A stretch of 64,000 nt of DNA from Ectothiorhodospira marina (GTDB taxonomy: Bacteria; Pseudomonadota; Gammaproteobacteria; Ectothiorhodospirales; Ectothiorhodospiraceae), in NCBI RefSeq assembly GCF_900109495.1, contig NZ_FOAA01000005.1, positions 62,001 to 126,000 on the forward strand. The letters are read 5' to 3'. The notes below the pieces were generated by a model, which saw nothing but the letters and a program-made list of their open reading frames with translations, was not told where the DNA came from and made no database searches. This document shows, piece by piece, positions 43,783-52,820 of this stretch. Positions within the stretch are counted from its first letter, which is position 1. Every line of letters starts with the position of its first letter. The position numbers and the translations under genes were made by a program.

Positions 43783-44703
43783 ATGTTCAGTGTGTCCAGC
43801 CTTGCCGGCGCGGGGCGTTTCAGGCCCAAGCCGGATCACCTAGCCCGTCTTGCCCCCTGGGTGACGCTGGGACTGGTGATCCTGTTGGCCGGGTCCCTGG
43901 CTCGGTTGACCTGGAATATGGTGGTCCCCCCTTCGGCCCCCGTGGCGGCTGCAGTCTCCGCCAGTCCGGCGCCCCCCCCGGTGATCACCGGGGGGCCTCA
44001 GGGCCATGGCCTGGAGGGCGTTGCCCGGCTGCATCTGTTTGGCCAGGCGCAGCGCACGGTGGAGTCGCCTCCTGTTCCCACTGAAGCTCCCGAGACCCGC
44101 TTGCGCCTGAGCCTTAAGGGCGTGATTGCCTTCGGCGATCCCCGTCTGGGTACGGCCCTGATCTCCGGAGAAGGTGAGGATGAAAAGCACTACCGGGTTG
44201 GCGCCTCCTTGCCTGGCAATGCCACCCTGGAGCAGGTCTTCGGCGACCGCGTGATCCTCTCCCGGCAGGGACGCTTCGAGATGCTGCGGTTGCCTCGGGA
44301 ACAGGTCGGGGAGGAGGCCGTGCAACGCACTATCGAGCATTCCTCGGGCCGTGATTCCCGCTCGACGGCTGCGGTGGACGCAGGCCTGGCGGCGGACCTG
44401 GCCGTCCGGCGTGACAACTGGCTGGAGAATCCGAACCGCTTCATGGAGGCGATGCGCATTCGCCCGGTGATGGATCAGGGGCGTATCAAGGGGTTTTCCA
44501 TTGCCCCCCGGCGTGATGCAGCCCTGTTCCGCCAGGCCGGACTGAGGCCCGGGGACGTGGTCACCGCCATCAATGGGGTGGCCGTGAGCAACATCGACGA
44601 TCCACAGGCCCTGGCCGGGCAATTGTCCCAGGCCAGGGAGGTGACGCTGGAACTGGAGCGGCAGGGTCGGGTCATGACGGTCACGCTACCCCTGGGTTCC
44701 TGA
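43783..44703 (+). CDS. gspC: Type II secretion protein GspC
   Basis: Inner-membrane clamp protein linking the platform to the secretin. One TM segment (about 24-44, APWVTLGLVILLAGSLARL), a homology region (VARLHLFGQAQ, then RLRLSLKGVIA), and a C-terminal PDZ domain (about 225-300; GFSIAPRRDAALFRQAGLRPGDVVTAINGVAV). The start is not certain: the ATG at 43783 has no clear ribosome site, but the upstream frame is not GspC-like. It is first in the gspC-N operon. Confidence 0.88.
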   Translation: MFSVSSLAGAGRFRPKPDHLARLAPWVTLGLVILLAGSLARLTWNMVVPPSAPVAAAVSASPAPPPVITGGPQGHGLEGVARLHLFGQAQRTVESPPVPTEAPETRLRLSLKGVIAFGDPRLGTALISGEGEDEKHYRVGASLPGNATLEQVFGDRVILSRQGRFEMLRLPREQVGEEAVQRTIEHSSGRDSRSTAAVDAGLAADLAVRRDNWLENPNRFMEAMRIRPVMDQGRIKGFSIAPRRDAALFRQAGLRPGDVVTAINGVAVSNIDDPQALAGQLSQAREVTLELERQGRVMTVTLPLGS

Positions 44704-44773
44704 TCGACCTCACCCCGCAACCGACTCGCATCAGGTGACCCACCTTGCCCGACATCAGACAAGAGGACGCAAC

Positions 44774-46774
44774 GTGTTGATTGATCCACGGCCCTGGCCA
44801 GCGGCGATACGCCGTGCCCGCCTGTCCCTGATGGGCTTGCTCATGCTCTTTCTGGGCGGTGCGCCGCTGTTGGCACTGGCCAATAATGGCGCGGAAGCGA
44901 CCCTCAATTTCCGCGACGTGGATATCAACGCCGTGATCGACTACGTGTCCGAGGAGACCGGCACCAACTTCATCGTCGACCCCCGGGTGCGTGGGCGTGT
45001 CACCCTGGTATCGGGTCGCCCGGTGGACCGCTCGGAGTTGTACGACGTCTTTCTTTCGGTCTTGCGGGTGCATGGCTTTGCCGCCATCGAGTCGGATGGG
45101 GTGGTTCGCCTCGTGCCCGACGCCATTGCCAAGCAGGGGGAGGTGCCTACCATCTCTGACCGTGTGGAGGCACGCGGGGGGGATTACGTGACCCGCGTGA
45201 TCACGGTCCACCATGTGGATGCCGCACAACTGGTGCCGATCCTGCGGCCGCTGGTGCCGCAAAGTGGCCATCTGGCGGCGTCGCCGGAATCCAATACGTT
45301 GGTGGTGTCCGATACCGCCAGCAACGTCAGCCGCCTGGTGGAGATCATCGGTCGCATCGACCAGGAAACCCGCGACTCCATGGAGGTGATTCCCCTGGAG
45401 CACGCCTCCGCCACCGAGGTGGCACGCATCATCACCACCATGGAGTCGGCCGAAGGCCGTCAACGCCCCTCGGCTCAATTGCAGGTGATCGCCGATGAGC
45501 GCACCAACAGCATCCTGCTGGGCGGCGAGCCCGCACGCCGGGTGGCTATCCGTGCGGTGATCTCTCATCTGGATATTCCGGTGGAAGGGGGCAACACCCA
45601 GGTGGTGTACCTGCGCTATGCCAATGCGGCGGACGTGGCGGATGTGCTCTCCGGCCTGGCTGAGTCCTTCCATACGGAAAGGGGCACAGAGCAGGCGCCG
45701 AGTATTCATGTACATTCCCATGAGAGCACCAATGCCGTGGTGCTTAATGCCCCTCCGGATGTGATCCGGGACATGCGGGCCGTGATCCGGCAACTGGACG
45801 TACGGCGCGCCCAGGTGCTGGTGGAGGCGGTGATTGCCGAAGTCTCCAGCGAGCGGGCCCGGCAACTGGGCGTTCAATGGGCCGTGGGCTCGGAGCGCGA
45901 TGGTATCGGCATTTTGAACTTTCAGGGTGCCAGCCCCAGCCTGGTGGGGGTGGCCAGCGGACTGCAGTCGGGTGATCTTTCCAATGTGGAGTTTGGCAGT
46001 GGGCTCGCCCTTGGGGGGATTGGCTATTCCGGGCGCACCACCATTGCGGCCCTGGTGAGCGCCCTGGCCAGCGATTCGGCCAGCAACATCCTCTCCACCC
46101 CCAGCCTGCTGACCATGGATAACGAGGAGGCGGAGATCATCGTGGGTCAGAACGTGCCCTTCCGCTCCGGCCGTGCCATCGAGCAGTCCGGGCAGGCCTT
46201 CGACACCATTCAGCGCCAGGATGTGGGTGTGAAACTCATGGTCAAACCACAAATCAATGAAGGCAATGCGGTCAAACTGGAGATCGAGCAGGAGGTCTCC
46301 CAGGTGGCCCCCAGTGTCTCCGGCCTGGATGCCGCTGATCTGATCACCAACATGCGCAGCCTGCGCACCAGTGTCATGGTGGACGATGGCGACATGGTGG
46401 TGCTCGGCGGGCTTATCGACGATGTGCTGGTGCAGACCGAGAGCAAGGTGCCGGGTCTGGGCAGTATCCCGGGCCTGGGTCGCCTGTTCCGTTACGACTC
46501 CTCCCGTAAGGAAAAGCGCAACCTCATGGTGTTCCTGCGTCCGGTGATCGTCCGCGACCGCAGCACTCAGGCGGGCCTCACCGCCAGCAAGTACAATCAC
46601 ATGCGCGCCGAGCAAGTCTATTCCCGGGAACTGGGGGTGCTGATGATGGATGATGAGACGGTGCCACTCCTGCCCGAATGGGATGAACTCCTGCACCTGC
46701 CGCCGCCCTTCGAGGCCAGCAACCAGGCCCGGGCCGCCGGCCTGTCAATCCAGCCACCGCCGTCACGCCGATGA
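44774..46774 (+). CDS. gspD: Type II secretion secretin GspD
   Basis: Outer-membrane secretin channel. The GTG at 44774 follows AGAGGA and gives 666 residues with a signal peptide ending near LLALANN. The N0 domain starts ATLNFRDVDINAVIDYVSEETG; N1-N3 domains have repeated KH-fold motifs (YLRYANAADVADVLSGL and others), and the secretin core contains VEAVIAEVSSERARQLGVQW and PGLGSIPGLGRLFRYDS. No pilotin motif is evident. It overlaps gspE by 4 bp. Confidence 0.96.
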   Translation: MLIDPRPWPAAIRRARLSLMGLLMLFLGGAPLLALANNGAEATLNFRDVDINAVIDYVSEETGTNFIVDPRVRGRVTLVSGRPVDRSELYDVFLSVLRVHGFAAIESDGVVRLVPDAIAKQGEVPTISDRVEARGGDYVTRVITVHHVDAAQLVPILRPLVPQSGHLAASPESNTLVVSDTASNVSRLVEIIGRIDQETRDSMEVIPLEHASATEVARIITTMESAEGRQRPSAQLQVIADERTNSILLGGEPARRVAIRAVISHLDIPVEGGNTQVVYLRYANAADVADVLSGLAESFHTERGTEQAPSIHVHSHESTNAVVLNAPPDVIRDMRAVIRQLDVRRAQVLVEAVIAEVSSERARQLGVQWAVGSERDGIGILNFQGASPSLVGVASGLQSGDLSNVEFGSGLALGGIGYSGRTTIAALVSALASDSASNILSTPSLLTMDNEEAEIIVGQNVPFRSGRAIEQSGQAFDTIQRQDVGVKLMVKPQINEGNAVKLEIEQEVSQVAPSVSGLDAADLITNMRSLRTSVMVDDGDMVVLGGLIDDVLVQTESKVPGLGSIPGLGRLFRYDSSRKEKRNLMVFLRPVIVRDRSTQAGLTASKYNHMRAEQVYSRELGVLMMDDETVPLLPEWDELLHLPPPFEASNQARAAGLSIQPPPSRR

Positions 46775-48315
46775 ACGCCCGACAGGATCTGGAGATCCCC
46801 GGCGAACTCCTGCCGGACGTCCCACCGGAGACAGAATCGACGCCGGAGGTGCGAGGTGTCAGCTTCGGTTTTGCCCGTCGCCATGGCGTGGTGGTCATGG
46901 AGGAGGAGGGCACGGCGGTGCACGTGGTCTGTCGGGAGGATGTGAGCAGCCAGAGCCTGGCGGAACTGCGCCGGCATCTGGGGCGCCCCCTGAAGCTGGA
47001 GCCGGCCCCTGAGGCCCGATTTGATGCCATCCTGAGGGCACGCTACGAGAGCAGTGCCAATGATGCCATGCAACTCATGGAGGGCATGGGTGAAGAGGAT
47101 GACCTGGACAGCGTGGCCCAGAGTCTGGCCGAGCCGGAAGACCTGCTGGAGACCGAGGACGACGCCCCCATCATCCGTCTCATCAATGCCCTGCTCACCG
47201 AGGCCATCAAGGAGAACGCCTCGGATATCCATATCGAACCCTTTGAGTCCCGGTTGACGGTGCGTTTTCGGGTGGACGGCGTGCTGCGCCAGGTGCTGGA
47301 ACCGCCCCGCGTGCTGGCGCCCCTGATCATCTCCCGTATCAAGGTGATGGCGCGCCTGGACATCGCCGAAAAGCGCCTGCCCCAGGATGGCCGCATCTCA
47401 CTGAGGGTGGCGGGCCGTGCAGTGGATGTGCGGGTTTCCACGCTCCCCTGTGGTCATGGCGAACGGGTGGTATTGCGCCTGCTGGACAAGCAGGCCGGGC
47501 GTTTGAACCTCACCCATCTGGGCATGGACCCCGACAGTCTGGTGTCCATGCAGCGGGTGATTGCCCGCCCTCACGGGATTGTGCTGGTCACCGGTCCCAC
47601 CGGTTCGGGCAAGACCACCACCCTGTATGCGGCGCTGACCCAGCTCAACGACCGCAAGCGCAACATCCTCACGGTGGAGGATCCCATCGAGTATTACCTG
47701 GATGGGGTGGGTCAGACCCAGATCAACAGCAAGGTGGACATGACCTTCGCCCGCGGCCTGCGGGCCATCCTGCGTCAGGACCCGGACGTGGTCATGGTGG
47801 GGGAGATCCGCGACGTGGACACGGTGCACATCGCCGTGCAGGCCAGTTTGACCGGTCACCTGGTGTTCTCCACCCTGCACACCAACACCGCCGTGGGCGC
47901 CATCACCCGCCTGCGGGACATGGGGGTGGAACCCTTCCTGCTGTCCTCCACCCTGGTGGGCCTGCTGGCCCAGCGCTTGGTGCGCCTGCTCTGCACCCAT
48001 TGCCGGCAACCGTATCAGGCCAGCGAGACCGACGCCCGCCTGCTGGGGCTGACGGCCGGGGAGCGACCCACGCTGTACCGTGCCACAGGCTGCCCGGAGT
48101 GCAATCAGCTGGGTTATCGCGGACGCACCGGCATCTATGAACTGGTGGAGGTGGACGACGCCCTGCGTACCCTGATCCATGATGGTGCCGGCGAACAGGC
48201 CCTGGAACGTCATGCCCGTCAGCATGGCCCCAGCATCCGCCAGGATGGGGTGCGACGTATCCTGGCCGGTGACACCACCGTGGAGGAAGTACTGCGTGTC
48301 ACCAAGGAAGACTGA
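46771..48315 (+). CDS. gspE: Type II secretion ATPase GspE
   Basis: Cytosolic motor of 514 residues. Walker A GPTGSGKTTT, Asp box IVLV...NILTVEDPIEY, Walker B VMVGEIRD, His box TGHLVFSTLHTN. The zinc tetracysteine is LLCTHC with GCPECNQLGY about 40 residues on. The start MNARQDLEIPGELL overlaps gspD. Confidence 0.97.
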   Translation: MNARQDLEIPGELLPDVPPETESTPEVRGVSFGFARRHGVVVMEEEGTAVHVVCREDVSSQSLAELRRHLGRPLKLEPAPEARFDAILRARYESSANDAMQLMEGMGEEDDLDSVAQSLAEPEDLLETEDDAPIIRLINALLTEAIKENASDIHIEPFESRLTVRFRVDGVLRQVLEPPRVLAPLIISRIKVMARLDIAEKRLPQDGRISLRVAGRAVDVRVSTLPCGHGERVVLRLLDKQAGRLNLTHLGMDPDSLVSMQRVIARPHGIVLVTGPTGSGKTTTLYAALTQLNDRKRNILTVEDPIEYYLDGVGQTQINSKVDMTFARGLRAILRQDPDVVMVGEIRDVDTVHIAVQASLTGHLVFSTLHTNTAVGAITRLRDMGVEPFLLSSTLVGLLAQRLVRLLCTHCRQPYQASETDARLLGLTAGERPTLYRATGCPECNQLGYRGRTGIYELVEVDDALRTLIHDGAGEQALERHARQHGPSIRQDGVRRILAGDTTVEEVLRVTKED

Positions 48316-48320
48316 GCGCC

Positions 48321-49535
48321 ATGCCCGCCTTTGAATACACCGCCCTCAAACCCACAGGCCGGGAGGCCCGGGGTGTGCTGGAGGGGGATAACCCCCGCCA
48401 GGTGCGGCAACAACTGCGCGAGCGGGGGTTCACCCCCTTGTCGGTGGAGGCGGTGCAGCAGCGTGAGAAACGACGCCTCAAGCTGCCGGGGATCGCGCGT
48501 GGTCTCAGTGCCATGGATCTGTCCCTGATCACCCGGCAACTGGCGACCCTGGTGCGTTCCGGACTGCCCCTGGAGGAGGCCCTGGGCACCGTGGCTCGCC
48601 AGAGCGAGAAGGCCCGCATCCGCAGCATGCTCATGGCAGTGCGTACCCGGGTGATGGAGGGGCACACCCTGGCCCGTGGGCTGGGGGATTTCCCCCATGT
48701 GTTCCCGGATATCTACCGCACCACGGTCTCCGCCGGCGAGCAGTCCGGCCACCTGGACGTGGTGCTGGACCGCCTGGCCGATTACACGGAAAACCGCCAG
48801 CAGATGCGCCAGAAGATCCAGTTGGCCCTGTTTTATCCGGCCATCCTCACCACCATGGCCCTGCTGGTGACCGTGGCCCTGCTCACCTACGTGGTGCCCG
48901 AGGTGGTGCAGGTATTCGTGGGTATCGGTCAGGAACTGCCCTGGCTGACCCGCACGCTCATTGCCGTCAGCGATGGGCTGCGGGAGTATGGACTGTACCT
49001 GCTGGTTGCGTTGGTGCTCGGGGCCCTGGTGATCGAGCGCCTGCTGCGTCGCCCCCGGCCCCTGTATGCCTGGCACCGATTCCTGCTGCGTCTGCCCCTG
49101 ATCGGTCGGCTTACCCGGGGCATCAATACCGCACGGTTTGCCCGTACCCTGTCCATCCTCTCTGCCAGCGGCGTGACCGTGCTGGAGGCGCTGCGCATTG
49201 CCGCCCAGGTGATGGCCAACCGCCCCATGCGCGCGGCGGTGGAAACCGTGGCCCAGCGGGTGCGCGAGGGCTCGGGCATCGGCGTGGCCCTGGAGCGCAC
49301 GGGCTACTTCCCGCCCATGACCGTGCATCTCATCCGCAGCGGCGAGGCCAGCGGTGCCCTGGACGACATGCTGGATAGGGCGGCAGCCAATCAGGAGCGG
49401 GAGCTGGAGACCCGCATCGCCATGCTCATGGGCGTGCTCGAACCCCTGCTGATCCTGGTGATGGCCGTGGTGGTGCTCATCATCGTCCTGGCCATTCTGC
49501 TGCCCATCTTCGAACTCAACCAGCTGGTGACCTGA
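48321..49535 (+). CDS. gspF: Type II secretion platform protein GspF
   Basis: Inner-membrane assembly platform, 404 residues. It starts MPAFEYTALKPTGREARGVLEGDN, then two repeated cytosolic domains (LITRQLATLVRSGLPLEEAL and FARTLSILSASGVTVLEAL) with TM segments near 170-190, 220-240 and 375-397. The ends are typical of GspF. It follows gspE by 5 bp. Confidence 0.97.
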   Translation: MPAFEYTALKPTGREARGVLEGDNPRQVRQQLRERGFTPLSVEAVQQREKRRLKLPGIARGLSAMDLSLITRQLATLVRSGLPLEEALGTVARQSEKARIRSMLMAVRTRVMEGHTLARGLGDFPHVFPDIYRTTVSAGEQSGHLDVVLDRLADYTENRQQMRQKIQLALFYPAILTTMALLVTVALLTYVVPEVVQVFVGIGQELPWLTRTLIAVSDGLREYGLYLLVALVLGALVIERLLRRPRPLYAWHRFLLRLPLIGRLTRGINTARFARTLSILSASGVTVLEALRIAAQVMANRPMRAAVETVAQRVREGSGIGVALERTGYFPPMTVHLIRSGEASGALDDMLDRAAANQERELETRIAMLMGVLEPLLILVMAVVVLIIVLAILLPIFELNQLVT

Positions 49536-49578
49536 GGGCTGGTTCAACCCTTCATCATCCACAAGGAGATTTGCACCC

Positions 49579-50013
49579 ATGACATCCCGCAGACACCCCC
49601 AACAGGGCTTCACCCTCATCGAGGTCATGGTGGTGGTGGTCATCCTCGGCATCCTGGCCGCCATCGTCGTCCCCCGCGTCATGGATCGCCCGGATGACGC
49701 CCGCATCACCAAGGCCCAGAACGACATCCGGGCGCTGGAGAGTGCGCTGAACCTCTACCGACTGGACAACTTCACCTATCCCAGCACCGATCAGGGGCTG
49801 GAAGCACTGGTTGAGCGCCCCTCCGGGCAGCCCGAGCCCCGCAACTGGCGCCAGGGCGGCTATATCGATCGTCTGCCCGCGGACCCCTGGGGCAATGAAT
49901 ACCAGTATCTGCATCCCGGCTCCCGGGGGGACTTCGATCTCTACAGCTTCGGCGCCGACGGGCGCCCGGGGGGCGAGGGCATGAACGCCGAGATCGGCAA
50001 CTGGGGTGACTGA
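49579..50013 (+). CDS. gspG: Major pseudopilin GspG
   Basis: A 144-residue pseudopilin. The short basic leader MTSRRHPQQG ends at the prepilin peptidase site G|FTLIE with Glu5. The hydrophobic stem continues VMVVVVILGILAAIVVP. The calcium loop near FGADGRPGGEG and ENIGNWGD-like end identify the major pseudopilin. Confidence 0.97.
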   Translation: MTSRRHPQQGFTLIEVMVVVVILGILAAIVVPRVMDRPDDARITKAQNDIRALESALNLYRLDNFTYPSTDQGLEALVERPSGQPEPRNWRQGGYIDRLPADPWGNEYQYLHPGSRGDFDLYSFGADGRPGGEGMNAEIGNWGD

Positions 50014-50126
50014 CCCTGCGTGATCAGGCAACCATCGGCCCCCCTACTCACCGAGCAGTGATGCATCCGATTCGTGCCTTCGCCGCTGCGGGCAGGAACC
50101 GTTATTCCGGCAACCCTGGCGGTGCC

Positions 50127-50657
50127 ATGGCCCGTCGAGGCCGGGGCTTCACCCTGCTGGAACTGGTGGTGGTGCTGTTCATCATCGGCGTGATGTTCAC
50201 CTTTGCAGTGATCGCGGTGGGAGATGGGGGCCGTGACCGCATGATCGAGCAGGAGGCGCGGCGCATGGTGGCCCTCATGGACCTGGCCCGGGACGAGGGC
50301 ATCCTCACCGCCCAGGAGACCGCCGTGAGTTTTTCCCGCCACGGCTATACCTTCCTGAGGGAGTTCGAGGTGGGCGAGCGCACCTATGAATGGTTGCCCC
50401 TGGAGGCCGACCGCCAGCTGCGGGAGCGGAGCCTGGAGGACCTGGGCCTTGAGCTGGAGCTGCGTTTGGAGGGTATCCCCGTGAGCCTGGATCGCACCCT
50501 GGACAACCCGGCGCCCCATGTCTATCTGGGCATCACCGGGGAAATCACCCCCTTCGAGGTGCAGGTGCATGGCGACCGTACCCGTCGCCCTTATTTCATC
50601 ATTGAGGGGCAGCCCAATGGGCGCATCCAGATGAAACGCCCGGAGGACAGGCGATGA
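50127..50657 (+). CDS. gspH: Minor pseudopilin GspH
   Basis: A minor pseudopilin of 176 residues if it starts at 50127 (leader MARRGRG|FTLLELVV). A GTG/ATG at 50058-50061 would give a 30-residue leader. The rest (GDGGRDRMIEQEARRMVALMDLARDEG) is a GspH-type tip region. It overlaps gspI by 4 bp. Confidence 0.9.
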   Translation: MARRGRGFTLLELVVVLFIIGVMFTFAVIAVGDGGRDRMIEQEARRMVALMDLARDEGILTAQETAVSFSRHGYTFLREFEVGERTYEWLPLEADRQLRERSLEDLGLELELRLEGIPVSLDRTLDNPAPHVYLGITGEITPFEVQVHGDRTRRPYFIIEGQPNGRIQMKRPEDRR

Positions 50658-51208
50658 GGCTCCCCTCCAGTGGAAGCCTTTTCGGGAACCCATTCGGGAG
50701 CCCTTGTGGGAGCCCTTGTGGGAGCGGCCCTTGGCCGCGAATAGCCAGAGCCCGGAGACGGCACCATTCGCGGCCAAGGGCCGCTCCCACCGGGTCTTTT
50801 TCTGCAGGGGGTCCCGCTGAATCACGCCGGCAATCAGGTTTCACCCTCCTGGAGGTGCTGGTGGCGGTGACCATCCTGGCCGTGGCCATGGGGGCCGTCA
50901 TCAAGGTGGCCAGCGAAAACGCCCGCAATGCCGCCTACCTGCGGGACCGCACCCACGCCCACTGGGTGGCCAGCAACGTGATGGCGCGCTATCGCGCCGG
51001 CATGGAAGAGCCCGCCCGGGGCACCCGCCGGGGTGCGGTGATCATGGCCGAGCAGGAATGGTACTGGCAGGTGGAGATCCAGCCCCGGGATCTGGATGTG
51101 GCCGGCTACACCCTGGGGGCTGTGCCCCGCATCCAGGTGACCGTGCGCGACGAGGACGACCCGGATGTCCCCTACCTGGCCAGTCTCACCGGGTTCCTCA
51201 ATCCATGA
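50654..51208 (+). CDS. gspI: Minor pseudopilin GspI with REP-extended leader
   Basis: A minor pseudopilin whose prepilin peptidase site is SG|FTLLEVLVAVTIL. The only in-frame ATG is at 50654, where it overlaps gspH by 4 bp (ATGA), so the leader before the cleavage site is 62 residues instead of the usual 6-15. That leader is largely the translation of a REP pair (50717-50740 and 50768-50790) plus a 12-bp duplication (GGGAGCCCTTGT). No ATG, GTG or TTG lies in frame between the REP pair and the cleavage site. The 122-residue mature part is of normal size (NAAYLRDRTHAHWVASNVMA). Whether the long leader is tolerated or translation restarts at a nonstandard codon is open. Confidence 0.88.
   Translation: MRLPSSGSLFGNPFGSPCGSPCGSGPWPRIARARRRHHSRPRAAPTGSFSAGGPAESRRQSGFTLLEVLVAVTILAVAMGAVIKVASENARNAAYLRDRTHAHWVASNVMARYRAGMEEPARGTRRGAVIMAEQEWYWQVEIQPRDLDVAGYTLGAVPRIQVTVRDEDDPDVPYLASLTGFLNP
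50717..50740 (+). repeat. REP-like repeat, forward copy in gspI leader
   Basis: TGTGGGAGCGGCC then TTGGCCGCGA. It is paired with the inverted copy at 50768-50790, the two forming a large hairpin inside the coding sequence of gspI. Confidence 0.8.
50768..50790 (-). repeat. REP-like repeat, reverse copy in gspI leader
   Basis: TCGCGGCCAAGGGCCGCTCCCA, the inverse of the copy at 50717-50740; the 27-bp spacer carries no other motif. Confidence 0.8.
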
Positions 51209-51834
51209 CAAGCCGGGACACGCAGCGAGGGTTCACCCTTCTGGAACTGGTGGTCACCCTGGGCATCTTCGCCCTGGTATCGGTGATGGCCTACGGCGGC
51301 CTGCGCACCGTGCTGGACGCTCAGGCCATGACGGCGGCCTCTGCCGAGCGCTTGGCCCAGGTGCAACTGGCCTTCACCCTGCTGGGGCGCGATCTCGAAC
51401 AGATCGCCCAGCGTCCCGCCCGGGACGGTTACGGGGATTTTCTACCGCCGCTGCGCTTTTCCGGCCTGCGCGAACCGCCCCGATTGGAACTCATCCGCGC
51501 CGGTGCCCGCAGTGGCACGGCTCGCAGCAGCCTGCAACGCGTGGCCTGGGAAATGGAGCAGGGCACCCTCTACCGTCTCTACTGGTCCGCCCTGGATGGG
51601 GGGCAGGAGGCGCCCACCGGCCGCATGCCCCTGCTGAGCCGGGAGGACGCGGCCGCCCTGCAGGACTGGGAGGTGCGCTTCCATTACCGCGAGGGTACCG
51701 GGGGCACGGCGGCCCTGGACTACTGGCCCCCCGCCGGCCAGGAAGAGGGCCTGACCCCCTTGCCCCTGGCGGTGGAGGTGATCCTGGATCTGGACGGCAT
51801 GGGCCGGATCTCCCGCCTGTACGCGGTGCTCTGA
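51205..51834 (+). CDS. gspJ: Minor pseudopilin GspJ
   Basis: A minor pseudopilin of 209 residues with leader MTSRDTQRG|FTLLELVVTLGIFALVSVMAYGG. The body RLAQVQLAFTLLGRDLEQI is GspJ-like. The start forms an ATGA overlap with gspI, and the stop overlaps the start of gspK by one base. Confidence 0.94.
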   Translation: MTSRDTQRGFTLLELVVTLGIFALVSVMAYGGLRTVLDAQAMTAASAERLAQVQLAFTLLGRDLEQIAQRPARDGYGDFLPPLRFSGLREPPRLELIRAGARSGTARSSLQRVAWEMEQGTLYRLYWSALDGGQEAPTGRMPLLSREDAAALQDWEVRFHYREGTGGTAALDYWPPAGQEEGLTPLPLAVEVILDLDGMGRISRLYAVL

Positions 51835-52679
51835 TGGCGCGCCGATCCTTCCAGTCACCGGCCAGACAGCGGGGGGTGGCGCTGCTCACCGCCCTGCTGG
51901 TGGTGACGCTGGCCACCATTGCTGCGGTCTCCATGGCCACCCGACAGCACATGGACATCCGCCGCACCACCAACGTGTTCACCCACGACCAGGCCTACCA
52001 GCTGTCACTGGGGGCCGAGGCCTATGCCTTGCGATTGCTGGGGGAGGTGCATCAGAACGCGGACGTGGACCTGCCCTGGGAGGGGTGTCTCTCCCCCCCC
52101 ATCCCCGTGGTGCTGGAGGATGCCGATCTCACTGTCTGGCTGGAGGACATGCACTGCCGGTTCAATATCAACGACCTGGCCACGGAGGATGAATCCGTGC
52201 ACGAGCGGTTCGTGCAACTCCTGGATGCCATCTCGGTGGAGGCCCAGGGCGTCACCCTGGACAGCGACGGCCTCACCCGAAGCCTCATCGACTGGCTGGA
52301 TCCGGAGACCGACGACCCCGGCTATCACAGCTTGGAGCCACCCTACCTGAGTGGTAACCAGCCCATGCTCAGTGCCACGGAACTGCGGCTGGTGCGTGGG
52401 GTGACCGACGAGGTCTGGCAGGAGGTGGCCCCCTACCTGACGGCGCTGCCCGGCACGGAGGCCGGCATGAACCTGGCCGAGGCACCGGATGTCCTTCGCG
52501 AGGTCTTCGGCGAGGCGGACGCTGACACGGATGATGATGAGAAGACAGAGTTCACGTCTCGCTACTATCGCCTGGCCGTGCGCACCGAACTGGCCGACCG
52601 GCGCTTTCTGCTCTGCAGCCTGCTGGACGTGGCCGAGCAGCGGGTGATCCTGCGTGAGCAGATCCCCTGCGGTCCTTGA
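51834..52679 (+). CDS. gspK: Minor pseudopilin GspK
   Basis: A 281-residue tip pseudopilin. The leader ends RQRG|VALLTALLVVTLATIAA and lacks the Glu5 found in other pseudopilins, as is normal for GspK. The large C-terminal region holds the GspK-type FNINDLATED block (Asn-rich calcium-binding). A 52-amino-acid linker TLDSDGLTRSLIDWLDPETD is typical. The gap of about 140 bp to gspL carries a REP copy. Confidence 0.93.
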   Translation: MARRSFQSPARQRGVALLTALLVVTLATIAAVSMATRQHMDIRRTTNVFTHDQAYQLSLGAEAYALRLLGEVHQNADVDLPWEGCLSPPIPVVLEDADLTVWLEDMHCRFNINDLATEDESVHERFVQLLDAISVEAQGVTLDSDGLTRSLIDWLDPETDDPGYHSLEPPYLSGNQPMLSATELRLVRGVTDEVWQEVAPYLTALPGTEAGMNLAEAPDVLREVFGEADADTDDDEKTEFTSRYYRLAVRTELADRRFLLCSLLDVAEQRVILREQIPCGP

Positions 52680-52715
52680 GCGTGGCCCATGAGCGGACAC
52701 ACACCTCAAGGTGCC

Positions 52716-52742
52716 CCTGTGGGAGCGGCCCTGGCCGCGAAC
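52716..52742 (+). repeat. REP-like repeat between gspK and gspL
   Basis: CCTGTGGGAGCGGCC then TGGCCGCGAAC. A lone copy without an inverted partner in the gspK-gspL gap. Confidence 0.75.
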
Positions 52743-52820
52743 GCCAAGGCCCCACGGCCCCCCTTGCACGCCTCGCCAACCTGATCGAACATGGGGTCCT
52801 GACCCCAGGAGCCTAACCCG

